From: Brachybacterium aquaticum
GTDB taxonomy: Bacteria; Actinomycetota; Actinomycetes; Actinomycetales; Dermabacteraceae
Length of the DNA: 64,000 nucleotides
Direction: 5' to 3'
Assembly: GCF_014204755.1 (NCBI RefSeq)
Contig: NZ_JACHLZ010000001.1
Span: forward strand, 1,984,001 to 2,048,000
Part shown: piece after piece, positions 24,078 to 38,062 of the stretch
How positions within the stretch are numbered: position 1 is the first letter of the stretch
Layout: every line of letters starts with the position of its first letter
The notes under the pieces: generated by a model
Told to the model about the DNA's origin: nothing
Seen by the model: only the letters and a program-made list of their open reading frames with translations
Databases searched by the model: none
Program-made: the position numbers and the translations under genes

Positions 24078-25092
24078 ATGGCAGGAGGCACCCGTGCGCG
24101 CCAGGGCGCCTCACGCGGCAGTTCCGCGCGCGCGGGCGCCTCGCACGGCGGCGCCTCGCAAGGCGGCGCCTCGCGCGGCGGGCGCAGTCTCGGCCGTCAT
24201 CTCGCGGTCCCGCTGGCCATGGTCCTCGTGTTCGGCGGGATCGCGGGCGGCAGCTATGTCGCCCTGCAGCGCTACGGCTCCCCCGCCCATGAGGGCACGT
24301 GCGTGGCCGCCGGGCTCGGCACCACGCACCGCTACACCACCGACCGGGTCGCCAACGCCGCGCTGATCAGCGCCGTCGCCGTGGACCGGGAGCTGCCGCC
24401 GAGGGCGGCGTCGATCGCGCTTGCTACCGCGTACCAGGAGTCGCAGCTGCGCAACATCGACTACGGCGACCGGGACTCGCTGGGCTTGTTCCAGCAGCGG
24501 CCCTCGCAGGGCTGGGGCACCGCGGCCCAGATCATGGACCCGATCCACGCCACCAACGCGTTCTACGACGCGCTGGTCGCGATCGACGGGTACGAGAGCA
24601 CGGACATCAACGACGTCGCCCAGCAGGTCCAGCGCAGCGGCCATCCCGAGGCGTACCGGGACCACGAGACCGAGACGGCTGTACGCCTCGGCCCTGACCG
24701 GGCAGTCGGGCGCGAACCTCGTGTGCACGCTCGAGGCGGTCGGCTCGACCGCCTCCCCCGAAGAGGTCCGGGCCGAGCTCGAGCGGCAGTTCCCGCGGGC
24801 GCTGGAGAGCGGACGGATCACCGCCTCGCTGGACTCCGCCGCCGGGGTCGCCCCGCAGGTGCCGAACGGCGCCGGGGCGACGGCGCTCGTGATCGATCCG
24901 GGCGGGGACCGCACCCTCGGCTGGGCACTCGCGAACTGGGCCGTGGCGCGCGCGGCCGAGGACGGCGTGGTGCAGGTCAGCTACCAGGGCCGGGTGTGGG
25001 ACCGGGCGCTGCGCGGCGACGAGGCGGATCTGTGGGGCACGGTCGAGGCCGGTGACCCGGAGCGGGTGGTCGTCCTGGTCAGTGGACGGTGA
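24078..25092 (+). pseudogene. Secreted/membrane-anchored lysozyme-like protein, split by a frameshift
   Basis: Two frames together give one protein of about 337 residues. The first frame has a Gly/Ala/Ser-rich N-terminus with three GAS(H/Q/R)GG repeats, one membrane anchor (AVPLAMVLVFGGIAGGSYVAL) and a lysozyme/transglycosylase-like domain (AVAVDRELPPRAASIALATA, YQESQLRNIDYGDRDSLGLF, then QQRPSQGWG). Near 24675 the coding continues one base later: after the Glu of HETE the other frame reads RLYASALTGQSG and runs to the TGA at 25090-25092. An extra base there would explain it. It is either a sequencing error or a true mutation; as written, the first frame ends early with nonsense sequence. Extracellular cell-wall or unknown function. 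The 3' end overlaps convergent pflA by 14 nt. Confidence 0.75.
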
Positions 25093-25930
25093 GCCCCCGG
25101 GCCCGGAACTGCTCGCGCACCCGCTCGACGACCTCCTTGGAGGGAGGCTGGGCGTCGCGCAGCCTGTACTCCATCCCGAGGGAGTCCCACTTGTCCTGGC
25201 CCATGTTGTGGAAGGGCAGCACCTCGACCCGCTCGACCACGTCGCGCCAGCGCTCGACGATGTCGGCGACCTTCTCGACGTTGTCCTCCGCGTCGGTCCA
25301 CTCCGGGACCACCACGAAGCGGATCCAGATCGCGGTGCCGCTGCGGGCGAGCCGGTCGCCGAAGTCGATCGTGGGCTGCAGCTCGCGGCCGGTGAGCTTC
25401 TTGTAGACCTCCTCGGAGCCGGACTTCACGTCTAGCAGCACGAGGTCGACGTCCTCGAGGAAGGCGTCGTTCGCGACCGCGCCGAGGTAGCCGGAGGTGT
25501 CGATCGCGGTGTGGATCCCGAGCTCCTTGGCGGCATGGAGCACCTTCCGGGCGAAGGCGGGCTGCATGAGCACCTCCCCGCCGGAGAGGGTGATGCCGCC
25601 GCCGGTGGCAGTGAACACCTTCCGGTAGCGGCGCAGCAGGCGGAGGATCTCGTCGAGCTCCACGTCCTTCCCGCGCCGCATCTCCATGGTGTCGGGATTG
25701 TGGCAGTACACGCAGCGCAGCGGGCACCCGGCGAAGAAGATGGTCAGCCGGGTGCCGGGGCCGTCGACCGCCGTCACCAGCTCCCAGGAGTGGACCGAGG
25801 CGAGCCGGCCCTCCCTGATCGCGGTGAGGCGGTCGGAGCGGCCCAGCTCTGCCTCGGCCATGCCCTCCGTCCCGGCGCCGACGCGCCGGTTCTCGGTGGG
25901 CCTGCCCAGCAGGTCGATGCTCTGCGTCAT
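25079..25930 (-). CDS. pflA: Pyruvate formate-lyase activating enzyme (radical SAM)
   Basis: A 283-residue radical SAM enzyme that generates the glycyl radical on pyruvate formate-lyase. The CxxxCxxC cluster motif is AGCPLRCVYCHNPD (Cys69, Cys73, Cys76), followed by GGGITLSGGEVLMQP (SAM contact), as in PflA. It is the last gene of a pflB-grcA-pflA operon, 35 nt after grcA. Length and motifs indicate a functional enzyme without extra ferredoxin domain, the true PFL-activase type. Confidence 0.93.
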   Translation of the reverse strand: MTQSIDLLGRPTENRRVGAGTEGMAEAELGRSDRLTAIREGRLASVHSWELVTAVDGPGTRLTIFFAGCPLRCVYCHNPDTMEMRRGKDVELDEILRLLRRYRKVFTATGGGITLSGGEVLMQPAFARKVLHAAKELGIHTAIDTSGYLGAVANDAFLEDVDLVLLDVKSGSEEVYKKLTGRELQPTIDFGDRLARSGTAIWIRFVVVPEWTDAEDNVEKVADIVERWRDVVERVEVLPFHNMGQDKWDSLGMEYRLRDAQPPSKEVVERVREQFRARGLTVH

Positions 25931-25965
25931 CTGCGAGGTGATCCTGTGCTCTCTCGTCGCGGGGC

Positions 25966-26217
25966 TCAGGCGCCCTGGTGGAACGTGCGGTCGAGCACGT
26001 CGAGCTGCTGCTCGCGGGTGAGCTTGACGAAGTTCACCGCGTAGCCGGAGACGCGCACGGTGAGGTTCGGGTAGTTCTCCGGGTGCTCCATCGCGTCGAC
26101 CAGCGTGTCCTTGTTGAGCACGTTGATGTTGGCGTGGAACAGACCGGACTCCATGTTGTGCTCGGCGCGGTTCGCCTTCATCGAGGCGAGCCGATCGTCG
26201 AAGGTCTTCGCGGCCAT
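25966..26217 (-). CDS. grcA: Glycyl-radical domain protein (GrcA/YfiD-like small PFL subunit)
   Basis: An 83-residue protein equivalent to the C-terminal end of pyruvate formate-lyase. The radical site is VRVSGYAV with Gly58, followed by the family's [16 protein letters not shown]. Upstream, [19 protein letters not shown] matches the segment preceding the radical loop in standard PFL. In E. coli the similar YfiD/GrcA is a spare part for oxygen-damaged PFL; here the large subunit lacks this domain altogether, so the protein must supply the essential radical. It lies 59 nt after pflB and 35 nt before pflA. Start ATG 26217 has AAGGAGAAC upstream. Confidence 0.92.
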   Translation of the reverse strand: MAAKTFDDRLASMKANRAEHNMESGLFHANINVLNKDTLVDAMEHPENYPNLTVRVSGYAVNFVKLTREQQLDVLDRTFHQGA

Positions 26218-26276
26218 GATGTTCTCCTTCGAGGGTGGTGGGGTGTGTCGGTTCTGGTGGGGGTGGGGGCGGCGGG

Positions 26277-28418
26277 TCAGGACTCGGCCGACGGCGCCGG
26301 GCAGGCCTCGTCATCCATGACGAACCCGGCGTCCAGGATGCCGACGAGGTTCGTGACCTGCTCGTCCCTGGTGCGGCCGAGGCCCTGCGGGGTGATCGTG
26401 TTGGTCAGCGAGATGCCGTCCAGTGCGTCGTTGTAGTCGAGCTTGCCGACCGACAGCATGGAGGCGACCATGCCGTGGGTGTCGGCCCCGTTCTCCGGGT
26501 TCGCGCCCGGGGCGAAGGGGGTGCCGGCCTGGTGGCCGGAGGGGAACGCGCCCGTCGCCCGGCCGTAGACCACGTTCGAGGTGATCGTGAGCACCGACTG
26601 GGTCGGGATCGCGTCCCGGTACAGCGGGATCTCCTTGATCTTCTGCATCACCGTGTGCACGATCGTGGCCGCGATGTCGTCGGCGCGGTCGTCGTCGTTG
26701 CCGTAGCGAGGGAAGTCGCCCTCGGTGAGGTAGTCGACCACGAGGCCGGTCTCGTCGCGCACCGGGGTGACGGTCGCGTACCGGATCGCGGAGAGCGAGT
26801 CGGCCACGATCGACAGGCCCGCGATGCCGCAGCCCATGGTCCGCACGATCTCGCTGTCGTGCAGCGCCATCTCGATGGACTCGTAGGCGTAGCGGTCGTG
26901 GCTGTAGTGGATGATGTTCAGCGCCTCGACGTAGGTGCCCACCACCCAGTCCAGCATCTCCTCGTAGCGCTGCCAGACCTCGTCGAAGTCCAGCGGGCCC
27001 TCACCGGTGATCGGGGCGAAGTCGCCCGCCTTGGTGATCTGCTTGCCGCTCACCTCGTCGCGGCCGCCGTTGATGGCGTACAGCAGGGCCTTGGCGGCGT
27101 TGACGCGGGCGCCGAAGAACTGCATCTGCTTGCCCACCCGCATCGGGGAGACACAGCAGGCGATCGCGGCGTCGTCGCCCCAGCGGTCGCGGATCTGCTC
27201 GTCGGACTCGTACTGGATCGAGGAGGTCTCGATCGAGATCGCGGAGCAGAACTCCTTGTAGCCCGCCGGCAGCGCCGGGTCCCAGAAGATGGTGATGTTC
27301 GGCTCCGGGGCGGGGCCGAGGTTGCGCAGGGTCTGCAGCAGGCGGAACGAGGTCTTGGTGACCAGCGAGCGGCCGTCCTCGGAGAAGCCGGCATCGGACC
27401 AGGTGGCCCAATACGGGTCGCCGGAGAAGATCTGGTCGTAGTCCTCGGTGCGCAGGAAGCGCACGATCCGCAGCTTGATCACGAGCGCGTCGATGATCTC
27501 CTGCGCCTCGGACTCGGTGAGCGTGCCTGCGGCGAGGTCCCGCTCGAAGTACACGTCCAGGAAGCCGGAGAGGCGGCCGATGGACATCGCGGCGCCGTCC
27601 TGGCTCTTCACCGAGGCGAGGTAGGCCATGTACGTCCACTGCACCGCCTCCTGGGCGGTGGCGGCGGGACGGCGCAGGTCCAGGCTGTAGGCCTCGCCCA
27701 GGCGCACCAGCTTCTGCAGGGCCTTGATCTGCTCGGAGTGCTCCTCGCGGTAGCGGGCCCAGTGCTCGGAGAAGCCCTGGTCCGCCACGGCGTCCTTGGC
27801 GCGCTTCTTGTCGGCGATGAGGAAGTCCGCACCGTACAGGGCCAGCCGCCGGTAGTCGCCGATGATGCGGCCGCGGCCGTAGGCGTCGGGCAGGCCGGTG
27901 ATGATGTGGCTGGAGCGGGCGGCGCGGATGCGCGGGGTGTAGATGTCGAAGACGGCGTCGTTGTGGGTCTTGCGGTACTGCGTGAAGATCTTCTTGACGT
28001 CCTCGTCGACCTCCTTGCCGGCCTCCGTGATGGCGGTCTCGACCATGCGCCAGCCGCCGTTGGGCATCATGGCGCGCTTGAGGGGGACGTCGGTCTGGAG
28101 GCCCACGACCACGTCGTCGTCCTCGCTGATGTAGCCCGCGGGGAAGGCGTCGATGTCCGCGGGGGTGTGGGTGTCCACGTCGTAGACGCGGCGGCGGCGC
28201 TCCTCGGAGAGGTAGTTGCGCTCCAGGTGGTCCCACACGCGCAGGGTCTTCTCGGTGGGGCCGGCGAGGAACGAGGCGTCGCCGTCGTAGGGGGTGTAGT
28301 TGCGCTGGATGAAGTCGCGCACGTCCACGGCGTCCTGCCACGGACCGGCGGCGAATCCCTTCCAGGCCTCACCTCCCGCGGCCTCGGTGCCGGGGCGATC
28401 GGTGGTGGCAGTGCTCAT
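26277..28418 (-). CDS. pflB: Formate C-acetyltransferase large part, lacking the glycyl-radical domain
   Basis: A 713-residue PFL that converts pyruvate and CoA to acetyl-CoA and formate. The catalytic Cys pair is present ([14 protein letters not shown], Cys421-Cys422), as are [20 protein letters not shown] and the [13 protein letters not shown] region. In the E. coli enzyme (760 residues) about 60 more residues follow, including the RVSGYAV radical loop; here the chain stops at [13 protein letters not shown]. The missing part is encoded by the next gene. A long unstructured N-terminus precedes [10 protein letters not shown]. First gene of the operon; activity expected only under low oxygen. 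Confidence 0.94.
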   Translation of the reverse strand: MSTATTDRPGTEAAGGEAWKGFAAGPWQDAVDVRDFIQRNYTPYDGDASFLAGPTEKTLRVWDHLERNYLSEERRRRVYDVDTHTPADIDAFPAGYISEDDDVVVGLQTDVPLKRAMMPNGGWRMVETAITEAGKEVDEDVKKIFTQYRKTHNDAVFDIYTPRIRAARSSHIITGLPDAYGRGRIIGDYRRLALYGADFLIADKKRAKDAVADQGFSEHWARYREEHSEQIKALQKLVRLGEAYSLDLRRPAATAQEAVQWTYMAYLASVKSQDGAAMSIGRLSGFLDVYFERDLAAGTLTESEAQEIIDALVIKLRIVRFLRTEDYDQIFSGDPYWATWSDAGFSEDGRSLVTKTSFRLLQTLRNLGPAPEPNITIFWDPALPAGYKEFCSAISIETSSIQYESDEQIRDRWGDDAAIACCVSPMRVGKQMQFFGARVNAAKALLYAINGGRDEVSGKQITKAGDFAPITGEGPLDFDEVWQRYEEMLDWVVGTYVEALNIIHYSHDRYAYESIEMALHDSEIVRTMGCGIAGLSIVADSLSAIRYATVTPVRDETGLVVDYLTEGDFPRYGNDDDRADDIAATIVHTVMQKIKEIPLYRDAIPTQSVLTITSNVVYGRATGAFPSGHQAGTPFAPGANPENGADTHGMVASMLSVGKLDYNDALDGISLTNTITPQGLGRTRDEQVTNLVGILDAGFVMDDEACPAPSAES

Positions 28419-28593
28419 GGGACCCTCCTCCAGGGACGGAAGGGCCCGACCGGACCGAGCCCTTCGCGGATGTGTCCAGGCTAGGTCGCGCCGTCGGCGG
28501 TGACCCGGGCGGAAGGTCCTGATGGGCCATGCGCGGCACTGCGATCCCCGTCACGCCGATGGCGGCCCGAGCGCGCCGGGGTCGAGAACGAGA

Positions 28594-28646
28594 ACAGCCC
28601 GATCCTGCGCCCGGATCACTGGGATCCGGGAACGGGATCGGGCTGT
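28594..28646 (-). terminator. Large two-tier hairpin after gltA
   Basis: Outer arms ACAGCCCGATCC and GGATCGGGCTGT enclose a second stem CCCGGATC/GATCCGGG. It lies about 55 nt beyond the citrate synthase stop, in its direction of transcription, and upstream of pflB. Confidence 0.75.
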
Positions 28647-28702
28647 CTCGGAGAGCTCTCCGCGCGCTGCGGCGCGGGGTCCGACATCGCCGCTGCGAGT
28701 GC

Positions 28703-30055
<1,353 letters not shown>

Positions 30056-30107
30056 GGGCTCTCCGTTGTGCGTGGTCGGATCGGGGTCCCGGCGCGGGAC
30101 CGGAGGG

Positions 30108-31250
30108 TCAGAGGCGCTGAAGGCGCTGGGCGGCGGCGGCGATCCGCTCGTCGGTCGCGGTGAGAGCGACCCGGACGTGCTGCGCGCCTCCCTCACCATA
30201 GAACATCCCCGGGGCCACCAGCACACCGTGGTCGGCCAGGCCCTCCACGGAGTCCATCGCGGGCTCCCCGAAGGTGGTCCACAGGTACAGGCCGGCCTGG
30301 GAGCCGGTGATCTCTCCCCCGGCGGCGCGCAGCGCGGGCTCGAGCAGGGCGCGACGGGCGCGGTAGATCTCGCGCTGCGCGGCGGGGGCCTCGTCGTCGC
30401 CGAGCGCCGCGGTCATCGCGACCTGGACCGGGCCGGGAAGCATCATGCCGGCCTGCTTGCGCACCGCGACCAGCTCCCCCACCAGGGCCGGGTCGCCGGC
30501 CACGAAGGCGGCGCGGTAGCCGGCGAGGTTGGACTGCTTGGACAGCGAGTACACGCACAGCACGTTCTCGAGGGAACCGCCGTTGACGCGCGGGTCCAGG
30601 ATCGAGGGGACCTCGTCCACGGTCCAGGGCAGCAAGGCGTAGCACTCGTCGGAGGCGACGACGATCCCGCGCCTCCGGGCCCAGGCGAGGACCGCGGCGA
30701 GCTGCGCGGCGTCCATCACCTCGCCGGTGGGGTTGGACGGGGAGTTCAGCCACAGCAGGCCGATGCGGTCGGCGGCCGACGGGTCCGGCAGCGCCGCGTC
30801 GCCCTCGGCGGCCAGGCGCGCCATGTCCACGGGCAGCGACTCGGCGCCCACGAAGCGGGCGCCCATGTCGTAGGTGGGGTAGGCGATGTGGGGGAAGGCG
30901 ATGACGTCGCCCGCGCCGAGACCCAGCTGGAAGGGCAGGTGGGCGACCAGCTCCTTGGAGCCGACGGTGGGCAGCACGGCCTCGACGCCGAGCTCCGGGC
31001 TCGCACCGCGGTGGCGGATCACGAAGTCGACCAGCGCCTCCCGCAGGGCAGGGGTGCCGATGGTGGTCGGGTAGCCGGGGCTGTCCGCGGCATCCGCCAG
31101 GGCGCGCTGCACTGAGGCGGGGGTCGGGTCCACGGGGGTGCCGACGGAGAGGTCGACGATGCCGTCCTCATGAGTGCGGGCGCGGTCTCCGGCCGCGGCG
31201 ATCGCGTCCCAGGGGAAGGCGGGCAGGCGTCCGGCGAGGGAGTCGCGCAC
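30108..31250 (-). CDS. dapC: Succinyldiaminopimelate transaminase
   Basis: A 380-residue fold-type I PLP aminotransferase of the actinobacterial DapC family, which makes N-succinyl-LL-DAP. PLP contacts are visible: SPSNPTGEVMD, VVASDECYALLPW and the Schiff-base Lys in YSLSKQSNLAGYRAAF. Start GTG 31250 (MRDSLAGRLPAFPWD) is 3 nt after the fdxA stop, so the genes are cotranscribed. The ferredoxin-DapC pairing is a strong family marker. Confidence 0.93.
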   Translation of the reverse strand: MRDSLAGRLPAFPWDAIAAAGDRARTHEDGIVDLSVGTPVDPTPASVQRALADAADSPGYPTTIGTPALREALVDFVIRHRGASPELGVEAVLPTVGSKELVAHLPFQLGLGAGDVIAFPHIAYPTYDMGARFVGAESLPVDMARLAAEGDAALPDPSAADRIGLLWLNSPSNPTGEVMDAAQLAAVLAWARRRGIVVASDECYALLPWTVDEVPSILDPRVNGGSLENVLCVYSLSKQSNLAGYRAAFVAGDPALVGELVAVRKQAGMMLPGPVQVAMTAALGDDEAPAAQREIYRARRALLEPALRAAGGEITGSQAGLYLWTTFGEPAMDSVEGLADHGVLVAPGMFYGEGGAQHVRVALTATDERIAAAAQRLQRL

Positions 31251-31253
31251 GGG

Positions 31254-31583
31254 TCAGTCCAGGGGGTTCGACTGCGGGGGCAGGGCGGCGATGAGGGGGT
31301 GGTCCTTCTCGATCACGCCCATCTTCGCGGCGCCGCCGGGCGCGCCGAGGTCGTCGAAGAACTCGACGTTGGCCTTGTAGTAGTCCGCCCACTGGTCGGG
31401 CAGGTCGTCCTCGTAGTAGATCGCCTCGACGGGGCACACGGGCTCGCAGGCGCCGCAGTCCACGCACTCGTCCGGCTGGATGTAGAGCGACCGGCTGCCC
31501 TCGTAGATGCAGTCCACGGGGCACTCGTCGACGCAGGCACGGTCCTTCACGTCGACGCAGGGCAGGGCGATAACGTACGTCAT
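31254..31583 (-). CDS. fdxA: 7Fe ferredoxin FdxA
   Basis: A 109-residue ferredoxin of the mycobacterial FdxA / 7Fe type. Eight cysteines are at residues 9, 17, 21, 25, 40, 43, 46 and 50: the first group ([17 protein letters not shown]) is the [3Fe-4S]/[4Fe-4S] arrangement and the second is [12 protein letters not shown]. Start ATG 31583 follows GGAAGGA with 7 nt spacing. It is first in fdxA-dapC(-gltA) and could serve as an electron donor for P450 enzymes, which is only inference. Confidence 0.94.
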   Translation of the reverse strand: MTYVIALPCVDVKDRACVDECPVDCIYEGSRSLYIQPDECVDCGACEPVCPVEAIYYEDDLPDQWADYYKANVEFFDDLGAPGGAAKMGVIEKDHPLIAALPPQSNPLD

Positions 31584-31782
31584 GTGCGACTTCCTTCCGT
31601 CGGAGACGTCCTCCATCATCTCATCCCCGTCCGGTCCGTGAGGGCCGCGGGGCGGCCTCGCCGCAGGAGGTGACAGGACCCACAGGGCTCCCCCGCCGGC
31701 CCGAGCGTCGCGAGCGCCGTCGACCGGGCGGGCCCGCCGGCCGGACCGAGCGCGACGCGAGCCGGAGGGATAGCCTTCCGGG

Positions 31783-32088
31783 ATGGCTCTCCCCGATCCT
31801 TCCCCCTCCCCCGCCGGCGCTCCCCCGCCTGACGCGCACCGCGTCCGGCCCGGCTGGGCGCCGTTCCTCGAGGTGGGACGGCGGGTGGTGCTGCGCTATG
31901 CGATCGACCGCAGCTCCACTCCGCACGGCGAGTCGATGACCGATGCGCTCGGCACGATCCTCGGCGTCGACGACGCGGCCGTGCGGGTGATGACGCGGCG
32001 CGGCGAGGTGTCGGTGCCGCGCGCGCTGGTCATCGCTGCGAAGGAGGTGCCTCCGCCGCCTCGGCGGCCGGAGCGCGTCGCGCCCTGA
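31783..32088 (+). CDS. Small SH3-like domain protein related to the N-terminus of CG3035-type GNAT proteins
   Basis: A 101-residue protein with a Pro/Ser-rich start and a core [20 protein letters not shown], then [20 protein letters not shown] and [20 protein letters not shown]. This pattern resembles the beta-barrel N-terminal domain that precedes the acetyltransferase domain in the actinobacterial CG3035/Rv0428c family; here no GNAT domain follows. It is transcribed opposite to fdxA and its end overlaps the convergent phosphotransferase gene by 59 nt. Function unknown. Confidence 0.65.
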   Translation: MALPDPSPSPAGAPPPDAHRVRPGWAPFLEVGRRVVLRYAIDRSSTPHGESMTDALGTILGVDDAAVRVMTRRGEVSVPRALVIAAKEVPPPPRRPERVAP

Positions 32089-32608
32089 GGATGTAGCCGG
32101 CGCCCGAGAGGGCGTGCATGACGACACCGATCCAGAACAGGATCTGCGCGGGGCGGATCAGGCCGGGCGCCCACGCCGCGGCGGCGACCAGCAGGAACAC
32201 CGAGGTCATGAGCACGAAGGTGCGCACCTTGCCCAGCCACGACACGGAGATTCGCCCGCCGAGGGCGGCGGAGGTGGCCAGCAGCGCCGTGGCCAGGTCC
32301 ACCACCACGATGATCACGAGCCCCGCCCAGGGGATGAGGTCCATCGCGGCGAGGGTGAGCACGATCGCCGCCAGGCCCAGCCGGTCGGCGATCGGGTCGA
32401 TGATCGCGCCGGTGCGGCTGGTCTGATCCAGGGCCCGGGCGAGCATGCCGTCGACCCAGTCGGTCGAGGCCCACACCAGCAGCAGCACCACCGCGAGGGT
32501 GACCGGGCCGTCCAGCAGCAGCAGGCACACCGGCAGCAGCAGGACGAAGCGGACGAGGGTGACGAGGTTCGGGAGCGTCGCCCAGTCGGGGCGGGTCGAG
32601 GCGGCCAT
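32030..32608 (-). CDS. CDP-alcohol phosphatidyltransferase family protein
   Basis: A 192-residue integral membrane enzyme with about five or six helices. The family signature D-x2-DG-x2-AR-x8-G-x3-D-x3-D is complete in TDWVDGMLARALDQTSRTGA and the following IIDPIADR. Such enzymes transfer a phosphatidyl group from CDP-diacylglycerol to glycerol phosphate, inositol phosphate or another phospholipid; the exact acceptor is not readable. It starts 4 nt after the next upstream gene's stop and belongs to a typA operon. Confidence 0.88.
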   Translation of the reverse strand: MAASTRPDWATLPNLVTLVRFVLLLPVCLLLLDGPVTLAVVLLLVWASTDWVDGMLARALDQTSRTGAIIDPIADRLGLAAIVLTLAAMDLIPWAGLVIIVVVDLATALLATSAALGGRISVSWLGKVRTFVLMTSVFLLVAAAAWAPGLIRPAQILFWIGVVMHALSGAGYILRARRAPAAEAAEAPPSQR

Positions 32609-32612
32609 GCGC

Positions 32613-33053
32613 TCAGCGTGCCCGACGACGGGACCTGGGGGCCAGCGTGATCACGAGCGCGGTGAGGAAGGGGATCCCCACCCCGAGGCCCTGCACGATC
32701 CAGCCGGAGAACTGCGCCTGACCGGCGATCTCGGCAGGCATGAGCACCCCGCCGCCCGCACCCTCGCCGAGGAAGGGGGTGGCGAGGATGCCCCACAGGG
32801 AACCCAGCACGAGCAGCGGGAACCGGGTGCCGGTCGCGGCCCACAGGAACACGCTGATCACGACCTGGAGCACCGCGCCGAGGACGAGCCCGGCCGGGAG
32901 GTCGATCCCGGCCAGGGTCACCTCGGCGCGGTGGGTGGCGACCATGAGCAGCACCGAGACGATGGCGAGGACGATCGCCATCGCGGCCTGGCCGAGCCGG
33001 GCCCCGAGCGAAGTCGTGTCGACCCCGGCCCGCGGGTGCTGCGCGCTGGTCAC
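32613..33053 (-). CDS. Hypothetical membrane protein downstream of typA
   Basis: A 146-residue protein with four hydrophobic segments (AAMAIVLAIVSVLLMV, PAGLVLGAVLQVVISVFLW, FPLLVLGSLWGILATPF and GLGVGIPFLTALVITLA). Start is GTG 33053, 6 nt after the typA stop, so translation is probably coupled. No catalytic motif is visible. Similar unnamed four-helix proteins lie next to typA in related actinobacteria, a statement from memory. Confidence 0.7.
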   Translation of the reverse strand: MTSAQHPRAGVDTTSLGARLGQAAMAIVLAIVSVLLMVATHRAEVTLAGIDLPAGLVLGAVLQVVISVFLWAATGTRFPLLVLGSLWGILATPFLGEGAGGGVLMPAEIAGQAQFSGWIVQGLGVGIPFLTALVITLAPRSRRRAR

Positions 33054-33059
33054 CTCACA

Positions 33060-34982
<1,923 letters not shown>

Positions 34983-35129
34983 ACGCAGGTGCTCGTTTCA
35001 GGTAGCGCGTCTAGGCGAGGACCGAGCAGCGCCCGGTCGCACGGCGGGTGCGACCCGCTCCAGGGCCCTGGCGAGTCTAACCGCCGCGCGGCCTCCCACC
35101 AGGGGGTCGGGAGTGAGACGTTCGACGCG

Positions 35130-35168
35130 CCGGGGCCCGCGGCGTCGTGATGACGTCGCGGGCCCCGG
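35130..35168 (-). terminator. Strong terminator after the peptide ABC operon
   Basis: A long stem, CCGGGGCCCGCG plus CGTC pairing with GACG plus CGCGGGCCCCGG, with one unpaired base per arm and a GTGAT-type loop. It lies just beyond the ATPase gene stop. Confidence 0.75.
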
Positions 35169-35204
35169 GGTGCGGGCGGTGCTCCTGCGCGGTGGCGCGA
35201 CCGC

Positions 35205-37105
<1,901 letters not shown>

Positions 37106-37109
<4 letters not shown>

Positions 37110-38062
37110 CGCTTCCTCGCCTTCGGGTCCAGGGCGTCGCGCACCGCGTCGCCGAGCATGATGAAGCTCAGCACGGTGATGGCCAGCGCCATGGAGGGGT
37201 AGAACAGCATCATCGGCTGGGTGCGCAGCGCGTTCTGCGCCGCGGAGATGTCGCGTCCCCAGGAGACCGCGCTGGTGGGCAGGCCGACGCCGAGGAAGGA
37301 CAGGGTCGCCTCGGCGACGATGAACACGCCGAGGTTCACGGTGGCGGTGACGATCACCGGGGCGATCGCGTTGGGGATGACGTGCTTGAGCAGCACGCTG
37401 CCCTTGGCGGCGCCGAGCGCGGTCGAGGCGGTGACGAAGTCCTGGGACTTCGTGGAGATCACGGAGCCGCGCATGATGCGGGCGACGTTGGTCCAGCCGA
37501 AGACGCTCAGCACCAGCACCACGGTCCACATGTTCATGTGTCCCAGGCGGGTGGCGATCACGATCGCGCCGAGGATCATCGGGATCGCGAAGAAGACGTC
37601 GGTGACGCGGGAGATCAGCTCGTCGAACCAGCCGCCGATGTACCCGGCGAGCGCACCGATGGTGCCGCCGAGCAGGGTCGAGCCGATCATGGTGAAGAAG
37701 CCGATCAGCACCGAGGTGCGGGTGCCCCACACGGTGCGGGCGAGGATGTCGTAGCCCTGCACGGTGGTGCCGAAGACGTGCTCGGCGCTGGGGGGCTTGG
37801 AGCCCTGGGTGATGTTGCCGTAGCGCGGGTCCTGGTCGGTGAAGACACCGGGGAAGGCCGCGACGAACAGCACGAAGAGGATCAGCAGCGCCGACAGGAT
37901 GAACACGGGGTTCCGCACCAGGTTGTGGGCGGCCTCGGCCCACAGGGAGCGGGGCGAGCTCGAGGTGTCGGCGGCGTCGACCGCCTGCAGCGGGGTCTCG
38001 TCGAGCGGGGCGACCCAGTGCTCGGAGCGCGGGCGCCGCGGGGAGCGGGTGTCACTTGGCAT
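37106..38062 (-). CDS. Peptide ABC transporter permease (DppC type)
   Basis: A 318-residue permease with an OppC N-terminal segment (SLWAEAAHNLVRNPVFILSA) and a binding-protein-dependent transport domain of five further helices. The EAA coupling loop is ALGAAKGSVLLKHVIPNA. A long charged N-terminus (about 35 residues) is unusual but common in actinobacterial homologues. Start ATG 38062 overlaps the DppB gene by 11 nt. It pairs with the upstream permease to form the membrane channel. Confidence 0.93.

Noticed and set aside
24140-24185. Short GGCGCCTCGC tandem repeat as regulatory
   Set aside because: It lies within coding sequence and encodes the GAS(H/Q/R)GG repeats of the secreted protein N-terminus.
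26235-28484. A 749-codon plus-strand open frame opposite pflB
   Set aside because: Antisense shadow of pflB, with low-complexity His/Val/Gly/Arg sequence and no recognisable domain.
31170-31673. Plus-strand open frame over the fdxA/dapC junction
   Set aside because: Shadow frame opposite fdxA, whose eight ordered cysteines define the real gene.
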